A stretch of 64,000 nt of DNA from Litsea cubeba (Eukaryota > Streptophyta > Magnoliopsida > Laurales > Lauraceae). Numbering within the stretch: the stretch's first letter is position 1; each line of letters opens with the position of its first letter. The translations under genes and the position numbers were made by a program. Below the pieces are notes generated by a model. The model was not told where the DNA came from. It was given only the letters and a program-made list of their open reading frames with translations, and did no database searches. This document shows, one piece after another, positions 21,377 to 33,362 of the stretch. The stretch covers positions 76,594,880 to 76,658,879 of the forward strand of contig CM022946.1 of the NCBI GenBank assembly GCA_012931725.1. Reading direction: 5' to 3'.

Positions 21377-23017
21377 CCATGGTAGGTGTGATCTCTAAAA
21401 TAGTACTATCAACAATAAGATCAAGTCACTCATGCTAACTTGAGTGACCGGTGCTCTTAATCTTGAGCAGTTGTGGTGATGAACTGACGAAGTCAAGTTC
21501 TTGTGCTCCTTTATAATTATTCACTATGGGTGAGATTCTTTTCATGGTCAACAGCCATCTCTGTTTTGGGTACTCGGACTTGATCATTGGGGACGTGTAG
21601 ATGCAATATAGAATCTATGCTATCTGATGATGGAATAATCGTCCCCTTAGAATTATCCGATTAATCATCAAAATCTAAGATCTTAGTATATGGATGTTCC
21701 ATATGATATTGAACTTGTGGGTCGCTCCCTGGATCAAGAGAATGATATTCGAATGATGATTATGTTAAGGATATGAAGTTCTAAGGTTTAGATGTAATCG
21801 GGAAGGTTGATAGTACATGTGATAACCTGACTCGATTATGATATTACATAGAGGGGCATTCAGGTCATTACACTTAGTAGGTCAAAGACAACCGTCATTT
21901 TATGACGAGCTTATTATATTATATATTTGTCCTTGGAGCTCAACCATACTCTTTAGTGGAATGAGTTAAGGTTAAAATGGTCTTTATGTTGCTATGGGTT
22001 TAGCATGACATTTTGGTCATTTTGGGAGCCAATGGCAAATATGTCTTTTGGTCCCTTCTCTAGTCACTTACCACAAGATTGGCATGGTTTCCTAAAATGT
22101 TTAGATAACATTTGGATGAATTATTTTAGTGGAAAAATAATTTTGAGTTTAAATTCAAATAGGCCTTGATGGCATACATGAATTTAATTCTAGATAAATT
22201 GTATGTGGGCCATGGTGTGCATTATCATGAGGGACTCCAATAATAGGTATTCCATGGGGTAAGGTTTCCAATTTTAAAGTAGGTCTCTCTACTTGAAAGG
22301 TTTGACTCCTCTTTGGAATAGTATTCCTATGAGAAAGTTTCCTGTTTTGGATTAGGAACTTAAATTAGTAAGTGTTCTACAACTAGGATTACTAATTGCA
22401 TGGAAGTTCCTTTAGTTTCCTTTTCCTAATTGGAGTTTCTTAAAGGAAATAAGTCTTTCCTTTTAGGACATCTTTAGAATAAGGAGAGATAACTTTATGG
22501 GAAAGGTTTCCTCAAAGTTTCTATAAAAGAAACCCATCCCCCTTTGGACGTCCAACACTTGGGAAGCCATAAGGAGAGCCACACGTCCAGCCCTTTGGAG
22601 GTCTTCTTCTTCATTGAAGAAAGCTTAAGGTCTGAGATTTTCCATTAGAAAAATAGTTCTTGATTCCTAGATTAAGATCCCACCATCTTAGCCAATCAGA
22701 TTTGGAAGTGAGATAGAGGAGAAGATCAAAGGCAATACTAGTGCAGAAAAATTCCAGCAACTTGTTTGCTAATTGCAAGTCTGAGTTCGGGCCTTTGGAT
22801 CTATTTTTTCAGAGATTTGAAGTCTACAAATCTTCAAGGTAATAGTCTTCTTCATATTTCTTTAATTATACACTTGTTGGTCATGAATTCATGGAGTTCT
22901 CATGCGATCTATATGGCTGATTTATGCTAGCCAAATCAGATTTTTTAAAATCTGTCATGTTACAAATTAGCCATGAATGTCTTCCGCTAATTCAGATCTG
23001 AATCGCGGTTTCTTTCA
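21373..23017 (+). mobile_element. Truncated Copia LTR (2-kb-LTR family)
   Basis: Matches 49576-51229 of the Copia LTR downstream. It starts about 355 bp into that LTR (AGGACCATGGTAGGTGTGA) and ends at the true LTR end (TCGCGGTTTCTTTCA). It is visibly more diverged than the two LTRs at 49222 and 56564 are from each other. No primer site or coding region follows, so it is a broken solo LTR. Its left edge shares AGGA with the Tat LTR. Confidence 0.85.
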
Positions 23018-23304
23018 CCTTGACCCTGGAAAAGGCTTCGAGTTCAGACACTCAGTGGTTTCCTAAAGTTTGGGTCCTTGACCCTAGAGAAAGCTTCGAG
23101 TTCATACACTCAGTCGTCTCCTAAAGTTCGGGTCCTTGACCATGGAAAAGGCTCCGAGTTCATACACTCAGTCGTTTCCTAAAGCTTGGGTTCCTAACCC
23201 TGGGAGAGGCTTCGGATTCATACATCCAGTCGCTTCTTAAAATTCCGAGTTCATACATCCAGTCGCTTCCTAAAATTCCGGATTCATACACCTCTCCAGA
23301 TCGT
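23018..23304. repeat. Minisatellite, about 58 bp x 3, with shorter derived units
   Basis: Units begin CCTTGACCCTGGAAAAGGCT and carry TTCATACACTCAGTCGTTTC and AAAGTTTGGGT. They decay into shorter TTCATACATCCAGTCGCTTC units. The last part is the same as bases 1-92 of the window. Confidence 0.85.
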
Positions 23305-24067
23305 TGATGGACCGCGCTCCTGCTTGGTTCTACCGAGGTCGGCGGACGTGGGAGTCCGTCGGGTCCGACCCTTTCGTAACCGGGGGGCAGGGGCGTGCAT
23401 CAACATTTCTTTTTTTGTGGGTGTGCCAGATTTTCTATTTTTACTTGGAATTGCAAGTGGTGATCCGGAGATCAACCTTCGCAAGTAAAAAGGAAATCAA
23501 CTTCTTTCAAGTTTTCCATTGCACATATATTTAAGAAAAGAGACATTTTCTTGATTTGCCATGAAAGGCGATTTTTTTGGCATTTATAGCCGATTTTGGC
23601 ATTTATAGCCGATTTTTGGCGTTTATAGCCGATTTTTGGCGTTTATAGCCGATTTACAATTCTTATCAATAATGAAAGACAAGAGTTGTGATTTTTGTCT
23701 CTTTTGAAAAAATACAAACTACAATGAAAAGCAAGAAAAGGAGGATCTAACTTCTCAGGAGATTGTGGGGACTCGTTTAGATTGACGGTCGCAAGCCATA
23801 TGTGGGCTTCGCCATCATCCATGCAGATGAGAACAGAGGATGCTATTGATTCGCTTGGCTTGGCTATAACCTCGGGTTTTTAGAAGACAAAGACCGAAGG
23901 AAGGTCCTATGTCCAATAAAAAACCGGAGTAGACGGGCTGAAAAGCCATATCTAAGCCATTGGAGGCAGGAGGAGAAGGCAAGGACCTTGGGGGGGGTAC
24001 CCCCCAAGGGACTTTTGTCACCTTGTTGTGGTGGCCGGTGTAGAATTTCCGCAGAGTTTTCTCTCTT
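23305..24067 (-). repeat. Second copy of the Tat LTR start, cut by the gap
   Basis: Near-identical to 93-850 with the same flank, offset by 23,212 bp. Differences seen are single-base changes and indels (for example GGAATTGC versus GGAATGC). The rest of the LTR disappears in the N run. Confidence 0.9.
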
Positions 24068-24167
24068 NNNNNNNNNNNNNNNNNNNNNNNNNNNNNNNNN
24101 NNNNNNNNNNNNNNNNNNNNNNNNNNNNNNNNNNNNNNNNNNNNNNNNNNNNNNNNNNNNNNNNNNN
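24068..24167. other. Assembly gap of 100 N
   Basis: Exactly 100 N bases, the usual placeholder for a gap of unknown size. It hides the junction between the Tat LTR copy and the LARD LTR, including about 368 bp of the LARD LTR start. Confidence 0.98.
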
Positions 24168-27100
24168 GGGAAAATATACTTTTCGGAAACTAGATATTTC
24201 GCCGATCGTTTTTGTCTTCTTCGTCGTTTTCATTCGGGACCCGCAAACATTAGTTTCAGCCTTGGTGAGTTTGGGGCCCATGGGGCCCAGCCCATTTTCT
24301 CTATAAAACCCATGGACCTCTCTTGTCTCCCCCATTCTTTCTCTCATTTCCTGCAACAAAGAGGGATTAGGGTTTCTCCCAGCCCCCTTTCTCTCTCCTC
24401 ATGTATCCCTCCTCCCTTGATGCTAAATGGAGATTTGAGCTCCCCTTCTTCTTCCCCATCTCTCAAGCTTCCCCTAGATGCCATTTTTGAGATGATTGAG
24501 CTAGAGAAGACCCCTCATCCAAGCCTCTCTTCTTTGTTAGGACTTCTCAAGGTTAGCAATGGTTTTCATTTCTTTAAATCTTTGTTTTCCTCCTCATTTG
24601 GAGTGTTTTAATCCCACATGCAATGGGTTTTCATGGAATTTCGGAAATGGATTTGTTTTCTAGGGTTTTTCCATGAGCTATTTGGGGGTTTTATGATTTT
24701 AAAGCTTGAGGCCATTAGAGGACTTTCATAGAGTGTCTTCATCTTCTCTTGACTCAAGGGCAAGTGAATTCTACAACTAATATGATGATGTGTCTTATTT
24801 GATTTCATGTCATGGCTTTTCTTCATTATGTTCTAACCCTTTGTTATTTATGATTCACAACTACTGTATGTTGATTTCCACATATGCTATTTTCTTATGA
24901 TGTATTGGGAGTTTGGTTTCATTTTAGTCACTTTGAAATTTGATTTCTTGTATTAATGGGGTTGTGTTCTAAGTTTGGGAAAAAACTGTGATCTTTGAAA
25001 AAGCTTGTGTTTGCTCAATTTGATGGTTATGGATGGTGTTTGATGAGTTGGAAGGTCAAGGAAGGGCCCAAACAAATCATGGAAATTAGTATGAAAGAAA
25101 GGAATCAAAGGAATCAAGAAAAAATCAAGAAAAAAATGCAAGAAGAAGACTCGGGCGGACTGGGCAAGGCCCAGTTCCGCTCGAACGACCCGTGGGTCGC
25201 TTCGAGCGGACCAGGCACTGTCTGGGGTCCGCTCGATAGGCGACCCACTGGGGTCGCTCGAGCGACCCAGCTTCTGTCTGTGGGTCCGCTCGAGCGGGCC
25301 TGGGTCCGCTCGAGCGAGCCCAGCTCGGTCTGGGCTCGGGTCTGGGCCTGTTTTGGGGGATTTTGTGGGCCAGTTTGTGGGGGCTCCCTTGGGCTTTCTA
25401 ACACAGTCAGTTTTTGGGCCTGTCAAGGTCCAGTTTTGGGCTGTTTAAAAATCTGTTTGTGGGCTGATTTAAATCAGTTTGGGCTGTCCTTTAAAAATCT
25501 GTTTGTGGGCTTGATTTAAATCAGTTTTTTGGGCTGTTTAAAAATCAGTTTGTGGGCCTGATTCAACATCAGTTTTGGGTCGTTTTTAAGATCAGTTGTG
25601 GACTGTTTTAAGACTTGTTTTGTGGGCAATTCAAGTTCAGTTTTTGGGTTGTTTTAAACATATGTTTTATGAGCCATTCAAAGATTAGTTTGGACTGATT
25701 TTCAAGATTTGTTTTATGAGCATTCAAGGTTTAGTTTTGAACTATTTTGAAACTTGGTTCGTGGGCCTGTTCAAGGTCAGTTTGGATTGCTATTAAGGAT
25801 TGTTTTTGGCTCAGTTTAAGGCCAACTATAGGCCTGTTTAAAGAGTTTGGGATTTTCTTGTGACACTTGGAAAGTTTGTGAAATGGGAATGGGACCAATG
25901 AGAGAATGAAAGTATGTAAAATTATCCGGGAATCGTCTGAGTCTCAATGCGCACTTTATCATTTAAATATTATGGATTTTCATTGGCATCAAACGCGCTC
26001 TTACTAATCAATGTTTAAATAATAGTTGTGCATTGAGATGGTTCCTTGGTAAGTCATTAAGTCATCCTACATAATTCCATTCCATTTCAAGTCAGATTAT
26101 GTATTTGTATTTGTATTTTGTATTTGCATTCTTTGGTGAACTAATTTAAATAGCATCGATGATTTGTTATAAAATCATGTGGCTTTCCACGTTCGAAAGG
26201 ATTGACCGTATGATTTTATACAAATCACCTTGATGCGTATTTGAACGGTTTACCCGAGTTATTCGTATGTTTTCTCCGATTCGATTTGAAAAGAGATTTG
26301 GAGTATGTTTGTCACATTCGGGATTTCTTCGATGAAACCATTATTTGTTAAGATTAGTATTTTGAAAACAAACCCCGAGGCAAGACGGGGCCAGAGCTAT
26401 GTGGTGCGAGCCCTGAGCCAAAGGGATTAGTATTATGTTAGATTTGTATCTGTTTGAGTTTGAAAACTAGAGGCACCACTAGGCTTAGGTCACCTTGTCG
26501 GACTGATCATCCGGCTTGGGGTCTTACTTTGTTCGCCAGCTGCAGCTTGGATCCTGTTTGTACCGACATGGCAACGGTAATTATCTGCCGGTCCATTTGT
26601 ATGGCTACGGTTCTGATACTTTTGATTTGCCGGTCCCATTTTTATGGCTACGGTTCTGATCCTTTGTTTGGTACCACGTTCAGTGGCTACGCTTTGTTTG
26701 CTCTTATTACTTCGGTAATAGGAGGATTTAGCTATTTGTGGTTGCCTGTGTTTTATCTGTATATTGCTTTAGTTTATGATTTCCGTTGGTTATACTTTTT
26801 ATGCTCAGATTCGTTTAATGTTTACGATATCGATCTTTATCATATTGTCGCTATTATTCAGGATTTGAAATGTATTTCCGACGATTAAACGTTTGATGCA
26901 GGCTTTTATCTTTTTTGAGATATTCGTACATCTGATATTGCTCTTTTACTTGTTTCGATATTTATGTTCTAGCTTTCGATCATTTAGCATGCTTTATTGT
27001 CATTATGTTTAGCCTATTATTCGGTTTTACGATGATTTCGTCAGGTTTTATATATGTTCTTTTGCCTCATATTATTTGTTTATTTGCTTGCCAGACCGTC

Positions 27101-27648
27101 GTGTCTGACCCTTTTTGTTTGGTGCCAGTTCTTCTCTTTCTGTTTGTAGGTGTTTGAATCAGAGGAGGCGGTGGGACCGCCGGTCTGACGTGAGAGGCCG
27201 CCCGTTGATATCACCTAGATGTCAAGTTTGGCACCAGAGTTCGAATATCGAATGTTGGGGTAGTATTTCTGTTTAGTGGATATGGTTGTATGGCTTTATC
27301 AGCCTTTTTCTTTTGGGTTGTAATTAAGACACTTGTTAATTGTAATTTGAATATGGGAAATAATAGATTTGTTACTACCAGCTCAGTGTATTGTGATTTA
27401 TGATTTATGCCAGACTGTTTATGATGGCTTTATGACATTGGTTGCGTACGACACGGAACCCGATGGCCACGGATTCCGAGTCGTAACACCTTGGTTAGCT
27501 TCCGCGAAAAATACACTCTGATTATGTTGGGATGTGATTATCCCCATTCACGCGATCTTGGGAACTACAACAAAAAGTTTCAAATTATTCCAAAATTTTC
27601 GCACCCCGAGATCGGTTCGCTTGCAGGTCCCGGTTTCGGGGCGTGACA
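24168..27648 (+). repeat. 5' LTR of the LARD-like element (start in gap)
   Basis: Aligns with 29890-33362. Contains a TATAAAA box (about 24302), a GC-rich inverted repeat cluster (about 25175-25325), tandem GGGCTGTTTAAAAATCTGTT units (about 25437-25650), and the end GGGGCGTGACA at 27648. Short open frames are conserved with the other LTR only because the copies are recent. Confidence 0.88.
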
Positions 27649-29521
27649 GGTTTGGTATCAGAGCTGGTTAGTTTCTAGGAAATAAAATACTCTAGAGACA
27701 TTAAGACGTGTGGTGAGGATTCGTTAGATTGTGTCGATTTGTTTTCTCGTGTCTTTGTTTCTTTGGATTTGAGTCGGCTTTTCTTTCAGTTCGGGAGATT
27801 TTGCTCGTCTTGTCTTTTAGTTCGTGTTGTTAGGAGATTTGGATGGCCAAAATTTCCTCCTTAGTGGTGGAGAGTTTGAAATCTCCATACTCTTGTCTAG
27901 TGTCTTTTATCTTTGCTTGTGTCGGAGACTGAGAACCTCGTGGAGTTAGTATGTTGTTTTTCGGAGAAACATCAGCAGACCTTCAACCTTCAGCGTCTTC
28001 ATTGTGGTTAGTAAGAGAAGACATGTGCAGTTGCCAGTCAAAGTAGAACTCGAGCAGTAGTTGAAGATCCCCTCCCAGCTAATCGAAGATCGTCATGCAG
28101 CGTACCAAGGTAAGTGAATGTGGATTTTGGGCGAACTCAGACTAGCTTTCCGAGATGAAGGACTGCAAAAAGGATGGTTTTGGTTGAGAATTTTGGTGAC
28201 TTGTAGCGTAGCCGGTGTAGTTGATTCAGCAAGGGAGTACCTCGGTGGTTGGGATGTTCATTTCTTATTTAAAATGATTTTTCTTGATGTTTTCATCTTT
28301 GATATGTTTTCATTAATATCTATGGTTTATTCTGTTAGAGTTTAAAAATGGATTTATGTTTCTTCTTTGAGGCTTATTTTGAATTAAAAACTATGTTATT
28401 ATACTCTTTTCATAAGTCACATGAGTTCGTTTTCATAAGGATTTGTGTTTCGAATTTTTGTTTAATCTTCATAAGATATTATCTTGTAATGACCTTAGAA
28501 TTTCGCTCTTGTTTAGTTTTCTTAAATGTTGATACTTACATTTCAAAACCTTAAGGATTTCAAAACTTTGTATGTGTTTGGCTGGAAATGGAATTTTAAC
28601 AAAGTTTAATGTATAGTCATACCATATGAATTTGATTTCTTTTTGAGATCTTGATTTAAAATTGTTGAGTATTTCAAGGATTTGTTGAGTCATGAAAACA
28701 TGAATTTCGAAAATGAATAACGTTGTTTCATGTTCAAAACTTTGGAAAACCTCATCTTTTGAGCTTTATTCGATGATTTGGAAGTTCAATTTTTACTATG
28801 ATTTGAAATGATAAAATTTAGCTAAATAATTATTTTAGTCATCAAGTTTAAGATTTTTAGATTTGTTTCGCATCGGATGGAATGGGTGGTAATAGTCTTT
28901 GGTTGGAGTTCGGAGGTGTATGAAGTGAAGGGATGATGGATGTCAAGTTGTGTACTAGTTCAGTTGGAGGTAAAGTTGGATCTAAGAGAGAATCAACATC
29001 ATTCAAGACAGGGATTGACAGTTTCAGTTCTTCGGGGATTGATATCGGATTTGATTTTCAAGGTCGGTTTTTCATGTCAATGGTAGAAGACTTGAAGAAT
29101 GAAGTCTGAAGAGGCAAGCATCAGGAGCACCGTGTTCAGCTTTGTAGGATTTAAGGCACAGATTTCCAAAGTGATAGAAAGAGGCAGAATTTGCAGTTCT
29201 TGGACTGACAGTGACTGACGAGTTAAGTAAAAGGATTGATCCAGTGCAAGACCTACAGATGACACCAAGGATACTTAGGAGTGTTGGGCACCAGTTTGGT
29301 CAGAGAAGTTTGTTTCCGAGCAGATATGTAGAACAGTGTGAAGCCTTCAACCGAGTCAGAATGTGGTTGACCGTGCACCTTAACGTCGGGTTTGATCAGA
29401 GGGCCTCTCAGTCACCGAGGTCTAGCATAGGGTGTCAGTGTTTTCGTTTGTCTTTTGGGTTTTCGATTTCGATTTGGTTTAAGCCATTTGGAGGACCAAA
29501 TGGATTCTAAGGGGGGGAGGA
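27649..29521 (+). other. Interior of the LARD-like element, non-coding
   Basis: TGGTATCAGAGC at 27653-27664 is the complement of the initiator-Met tRNA 3' end and is the primer-binding site. The rest is AT-rich with no open frame of Gag or Pol character. The longest open pieces (28118-28345, 29211-29510) match no domain I know. The last bases (GGGGGGGAGGA, 29511-29521) form the polypurine tract. Confidence 0.8.
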
Positions 29522-30023
29522 TGTAAGATCCCGACCCCAACCCTTTTGTTTAGCATTGTTTTAATCGTGGTTTAGCTTTTTAAGCGAGATTTGATTTAGT
29601 TTGACCGCGTATTTGAGTTTGACCGGATTTTTTCCTTGCCTTGGAGATTTTGAAGACCGTTGACTTTAGTTTGACCCGGTCCTTAGGATCTGTATTTTTA
29701 TGGGAAATTACTTCGGATTTCTAAAAATTCTGGATTTGGAGTATTTCGACTCATTTTACGAAGTTTAACAACTTTCATGTTTTGATCATTTGATTTGATA
29801 CTCAGAAATCACGTTTTTTCGAGGAAAATGGGGGCAAAAATGGCATTTTCACTAAATCTGTCCATGAATTTCGAAAATTTCAGAAATTGGGGAAAATATA
29901 CTTTTCGGAAACTAGATATTTCGCTGAGCATTTTTGTCTTCTTCGTCGTTTTCATTCGGGACCCGCAAACACTAGTTTCAGCCTTGGTGAGTTTGGGGCC
30001 CATGGGGCCCAGCCCATTTTCTC

Positions 30024-30099
30024 TATAAAAACCCATGGACCTCTCTTGTCTCCCCCATTCTTTCTCTCATTTCCTGCAACAAAGAGGGATTAGGGTTTC
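30024..30099 (+). promoter_or_regulatory. LTR promoter: TATA box and telo-box-like word
   Basis: CTATAAAAACC lies in a pyrimidine-rich context. Downstream, GGGATTAGGGTTTC contains the AGGGTTT core of plant telo-boxes at about the expected transcript start region. The same arrangement is present in the left LTR at about 24302-24375. Confidence 0.5.
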
Positions 30100-30894
30100 T
30101 CCCAGCCCCCTTTCTCTCTCCTCATGTATCCCTCCTCCCTTGATGCTAAATGGAGATTTGAGCTCCCCTTCTTCTTCCCCATCTCTCAAGCTTCCCCTAG
30201 ATGCCATTTTTGAGATGATTGAGCTAGAGAAGACCCCTCATCCAAGCCTCTCTTCTTTGTTAGGACTTCTCAAGGTTAGCAATGGTTTTCATTTCTTTAA
30301 ATCTTTGTTTTCCTCCTCATTTGGAGTGTTTTAATCCCACATGCAATGGGTTTTCATGGAATTTCGGAAATGGATTTGTTTTCTAGGGTTTTTCCATGAG
30401 CTATTTGGGGGTTTTATGATTTTAAAGCTTGAGGCCATTAGAGGACTTCATAGAGTGTCTTCATCTTCTCTTGACTCAAGGCAAGTGAATTCTACAACTA
30501 ATATGATGATGTGTCTTATTTGATTTCATGTCATGGCTTTTCTTCATTATGTTCTAACCCTTTGTTATTTATGGATCACAACTAATGTATGTTGATTTCC
30601 ACATATGCTATTTTCTTATGATGTATTGGGAGTTTGGTTTCATTTTAGTCACTTTGAAAATTTGATTTCTTGTATTAATGGGGTTGTGTTCTAAGTTTGG
30701 GAAAAACTTTGATCTTTGAAAAAAGCTTGTGTTTGATCAATTTGATAGGTTTATGGATGGTGTTTGATGAGTTTGGAAGGTCAAGGAAGGGCCCAACAAA
30801 TCATGGAAATTAGTATGAAAGAAAGGAATCAAAGGAATCAAAGAAAAATCAAGAAAAAAATGCAAGAAGAAGACTCGGGCTGGACTGGGCAGGC

Positions 30895-31045
30895 CCAGTC
30901 CGCTCGAGCGACCCAGTGGGTCGCTCGAGCGGACCAGGCACTGTCTGGGTCCGCTCGAGCGACCCACTGGGTCGCTCGAGCGACCCAGCTTCTGTCTGGG
31001 TCCGCTCGAGCGGGCCTGGGTCCGCTCGAGCGAGCCCAGCTCGGT
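30895..31045. repeat. GC-rich inverted repeats, core CGCTCGAGCG
   Basis: The palindromic word CGCTCGAGCG and GACCCAGTGGGTCGCTCGAG variants recur six times in 150 bp, and longer arms flank the ACCCACTGGGT centre. The left LTR has a decayed version at about 25175-25325. Non-coding. Confidence 0.8.
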
Positions 31046-31134
31046 CTGGGCTCGGGTCTGGGCCTGTTTTGAGGATTTTGTGGGCCAGTTCGTTGGGGTT
31101 TCCTTGGGCTTTCTACAAGTCAGTTTTTGGGCCT

Positions 31135-31360
31135 GTTCAAGTCAGTTTTGGGCTGTTTAAAAATCTGTTTGTGGGCTTGATTAAAATCAGTTTGGGCTGT
31201 TTAAAAATCTGTTTGTGGGCTTGATTAAAATCAGTTTTTGGGCTGTTTAAAAATCAGTTTGTGGGCCTGATTCAAATCAGTTTTGGGTCGTTTTTAAGAT
31301 CAGTTGTGGACTGTTTTAAGACTTGTTTTGTGGGCAATTCAAGTTCAGTTTTGGGTTGTT
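31135..31360. repeat. Tandem units GGGCTGTTTAAAAATCTG, about 50 bp
   Basis: At least four imperfect units of GTGGGCTTGATTAAAATCAG and GGGCTGTTTAAAAATCTG occur. The pattern is conserved in the left LTR (about 25437-25650). Confidence 0.75.
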
Positions 31361-33362
31361 TTAAACATATGTTTTATGAGCCATTCAAAGATTAGTTTGG
31401 ACTGATTTTCAAGATTTGTTTTATGAGCCATTCAAGGTTTAGTTTTGAACTATTTTGAAACTTGGTTCGTGGGCCTGTTCAAGGTCAGTTTGGGATTGCT
31501 ATTAAGGATTGTTTTGGGCTCAGTTTAAGGCCAACTATAGGCCTGTTTTAAAGAGTTTGGGATTTTCTTGTGACACTTGGAAAGTTTGTGAAATGGGAAT
31601 GGGACCAATGAGAGAATGAAAGTATGTAAAATTATCCGGGAATCGTCTGAGTCTCAATGCGCACTTTATCATTTAAATATTATGGATTTTCATTGGCATC
31701 AAACGCGCTCTTTACTAATCAATGTTTAAATGATAGTTGTGCATTGAGATGGTTCCTTGGTAAGTCATTAAGTCATCCTACATAATTCCATTCCATTTCA
31801 AGTCAGATTATGTATTTGTATTTGTATTTTGTATTTGCATTCTTTGGTGAACTAATTTAAATAGCATCGATGATTTGTTATAAAATCATGTGGCTTTCCA
31901 CGTTCGAAAGGATTGACCGTATGATTTTATACAAATCACCTTGATGCGTATTTGAACGGTTTACCCGAGTTATTCGTATGTTTTCTCCGATTCGATTTGA
32001 AAGAGATTTGGAGTATGTTTGTCACATTCGGGATTTCTTCGATGAAACCATTATTTGTTAAGATTAGTATTTTGAAAACAAACCCCGAGGCAATGACGGG
32101 GCCAGAGCTATGTGGTGCGAGCCCCTGAGCCAAAGGGATTAGTATTATGTTAGATTTGTATCTGTTTGAGTTTGAAAACTAAAGGCACCACTAGGCTTAG
32201 GTCACCTTGTCGGACTGATCATCCGGCTTGGGGTCTTTACTTTGTTCGCCAGCTGCAGCTTGGATTCTGTTTGTACCGACCATGGCAACGGTAATTATCT
32301 GCCGGTCCCATTTGTATGGCTACGGTTCTGATACTTTTGATTTGCCGGTCCCATTTTTATGGCTACGGTTCTGATCCTTTGTTTGGTACCACGTTCAGTG
32401 GCTACGCTTTGTTTGCTCCTATTACTTCGGTAATAGGAGGATTTAGCTATTTGTGGTTGCCTGTGTTTATCTGTATATTGCTTTAGTTTATGATTTCCGT
32501 TGGTTATACTTTTTATGCTCAGATTCGTTTAATGTTTACGATATCGATCTTTATCATATTGTCGCTATTATTCAGGATTTGAAATGTATTTCCGACGATT
32601 AAACGTTTGATGCAGGCTTTTATCTTTTTGAGATATTCGTACATCTGATATTGCTCTTTTACTTGTTTCGATATTTATGTTCTAGCTTTCGATCATTTTA
32701 GCATGCTTTATTGTCATTATTGTTTAGCCTATTTATTCGGTTTTACGATGATTTCGTCAGGTTTTATATATGTTCTTTGCCTCATATTATTTGTTTATTT
32801 GCTTGCCAGACCGTCGTGTCTGACCCTTTTTGTTTGGTGCCAGTTCTTCTCTTTCTGTTTGTAGGTGTTTGATCAGAGGAGGCGGTGGGACCGCCGGTCT
32901 GACGTGAGAGGCCGCCCGTTGATATCACCTAGATGTCAAGTTTGGCACCAGAGTTCGAATATCGAATGTTGGGGTAGTATTTCTGTTTAGTGGATATGGT
33001 TGTATGGCTTTATCAGCCTTTTTCTTTTGGGTTTGTAATTAAGACACTTGTTAATTGTAATTTGAATATGGGAAATAATAGATTTGTTACTACCAGCTCA
33101 GTGTATTGTGATTTATGATTTATGCCAGACTGTTTATGATGGCTTTATGACATTGGTTGCGTACGACACGGAACCCGATGGCCACGGATTCCGAGTCGTA
33201 ACACCTTGGTTAGCTTCCGCGAAAAATACACTCTGATTATGTTGGGATGTGATTATCCTCATTCACGCGGATCTTGGGAACTACAACAAAAAGTTTCAAA
33301 TTATTCCAAAATTTCGCACCCCGAGATCGGTTCGCTGCAGGTCCCGGTTTCGGGGCGTGACA

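Larger units (their letters stand above)
24168..33362 (+). mobile_element. Large non-coding LTR retrotransposon (LARD-like)
   Basis: Two direct repeats (24168-27648 and 29522-33362) flank a 1.87-kb interior with no gag or pol. LTR ends are TGTAAGATCC and GGGGCGTGACA. A Met-type primer site follows the left LTR and a purine tract precedes the right one. This is the structure of a large retrotransposon derivative that depends on another element's proteins. The LTR ends and primer resemble Tekay/Del-type gypsy elements, which is an inference. The left LTR lacks its first 368 bp, in the gap. The two LTRs are close in sequence, differing mostly by single-base changes and run-length indels. Confidence 0.85.
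29522..33362 (+). repeat. 3' LTR of the LARD-like element
   Basis: Complete LTR of 3841 bp with TG...CA ends (TGTAAGATCC at the start, GCGTGACA at the end). It begins right after the purine tract and ends one base before the MULE inverted repeat. A TATA box lies at 30024-30029, with TTAGGGTTT about 65 bp downstream. Confidence 0.9.

Noticed and set aside
30035..30334. 99-residue frame starting MDLSCLPHSFSHF in both LARD LTRs
   Set aside because: Conservation is explained by recent LTR identity. No domain is seen, and it lies just after the LTR TATA box as untranslated leader would.
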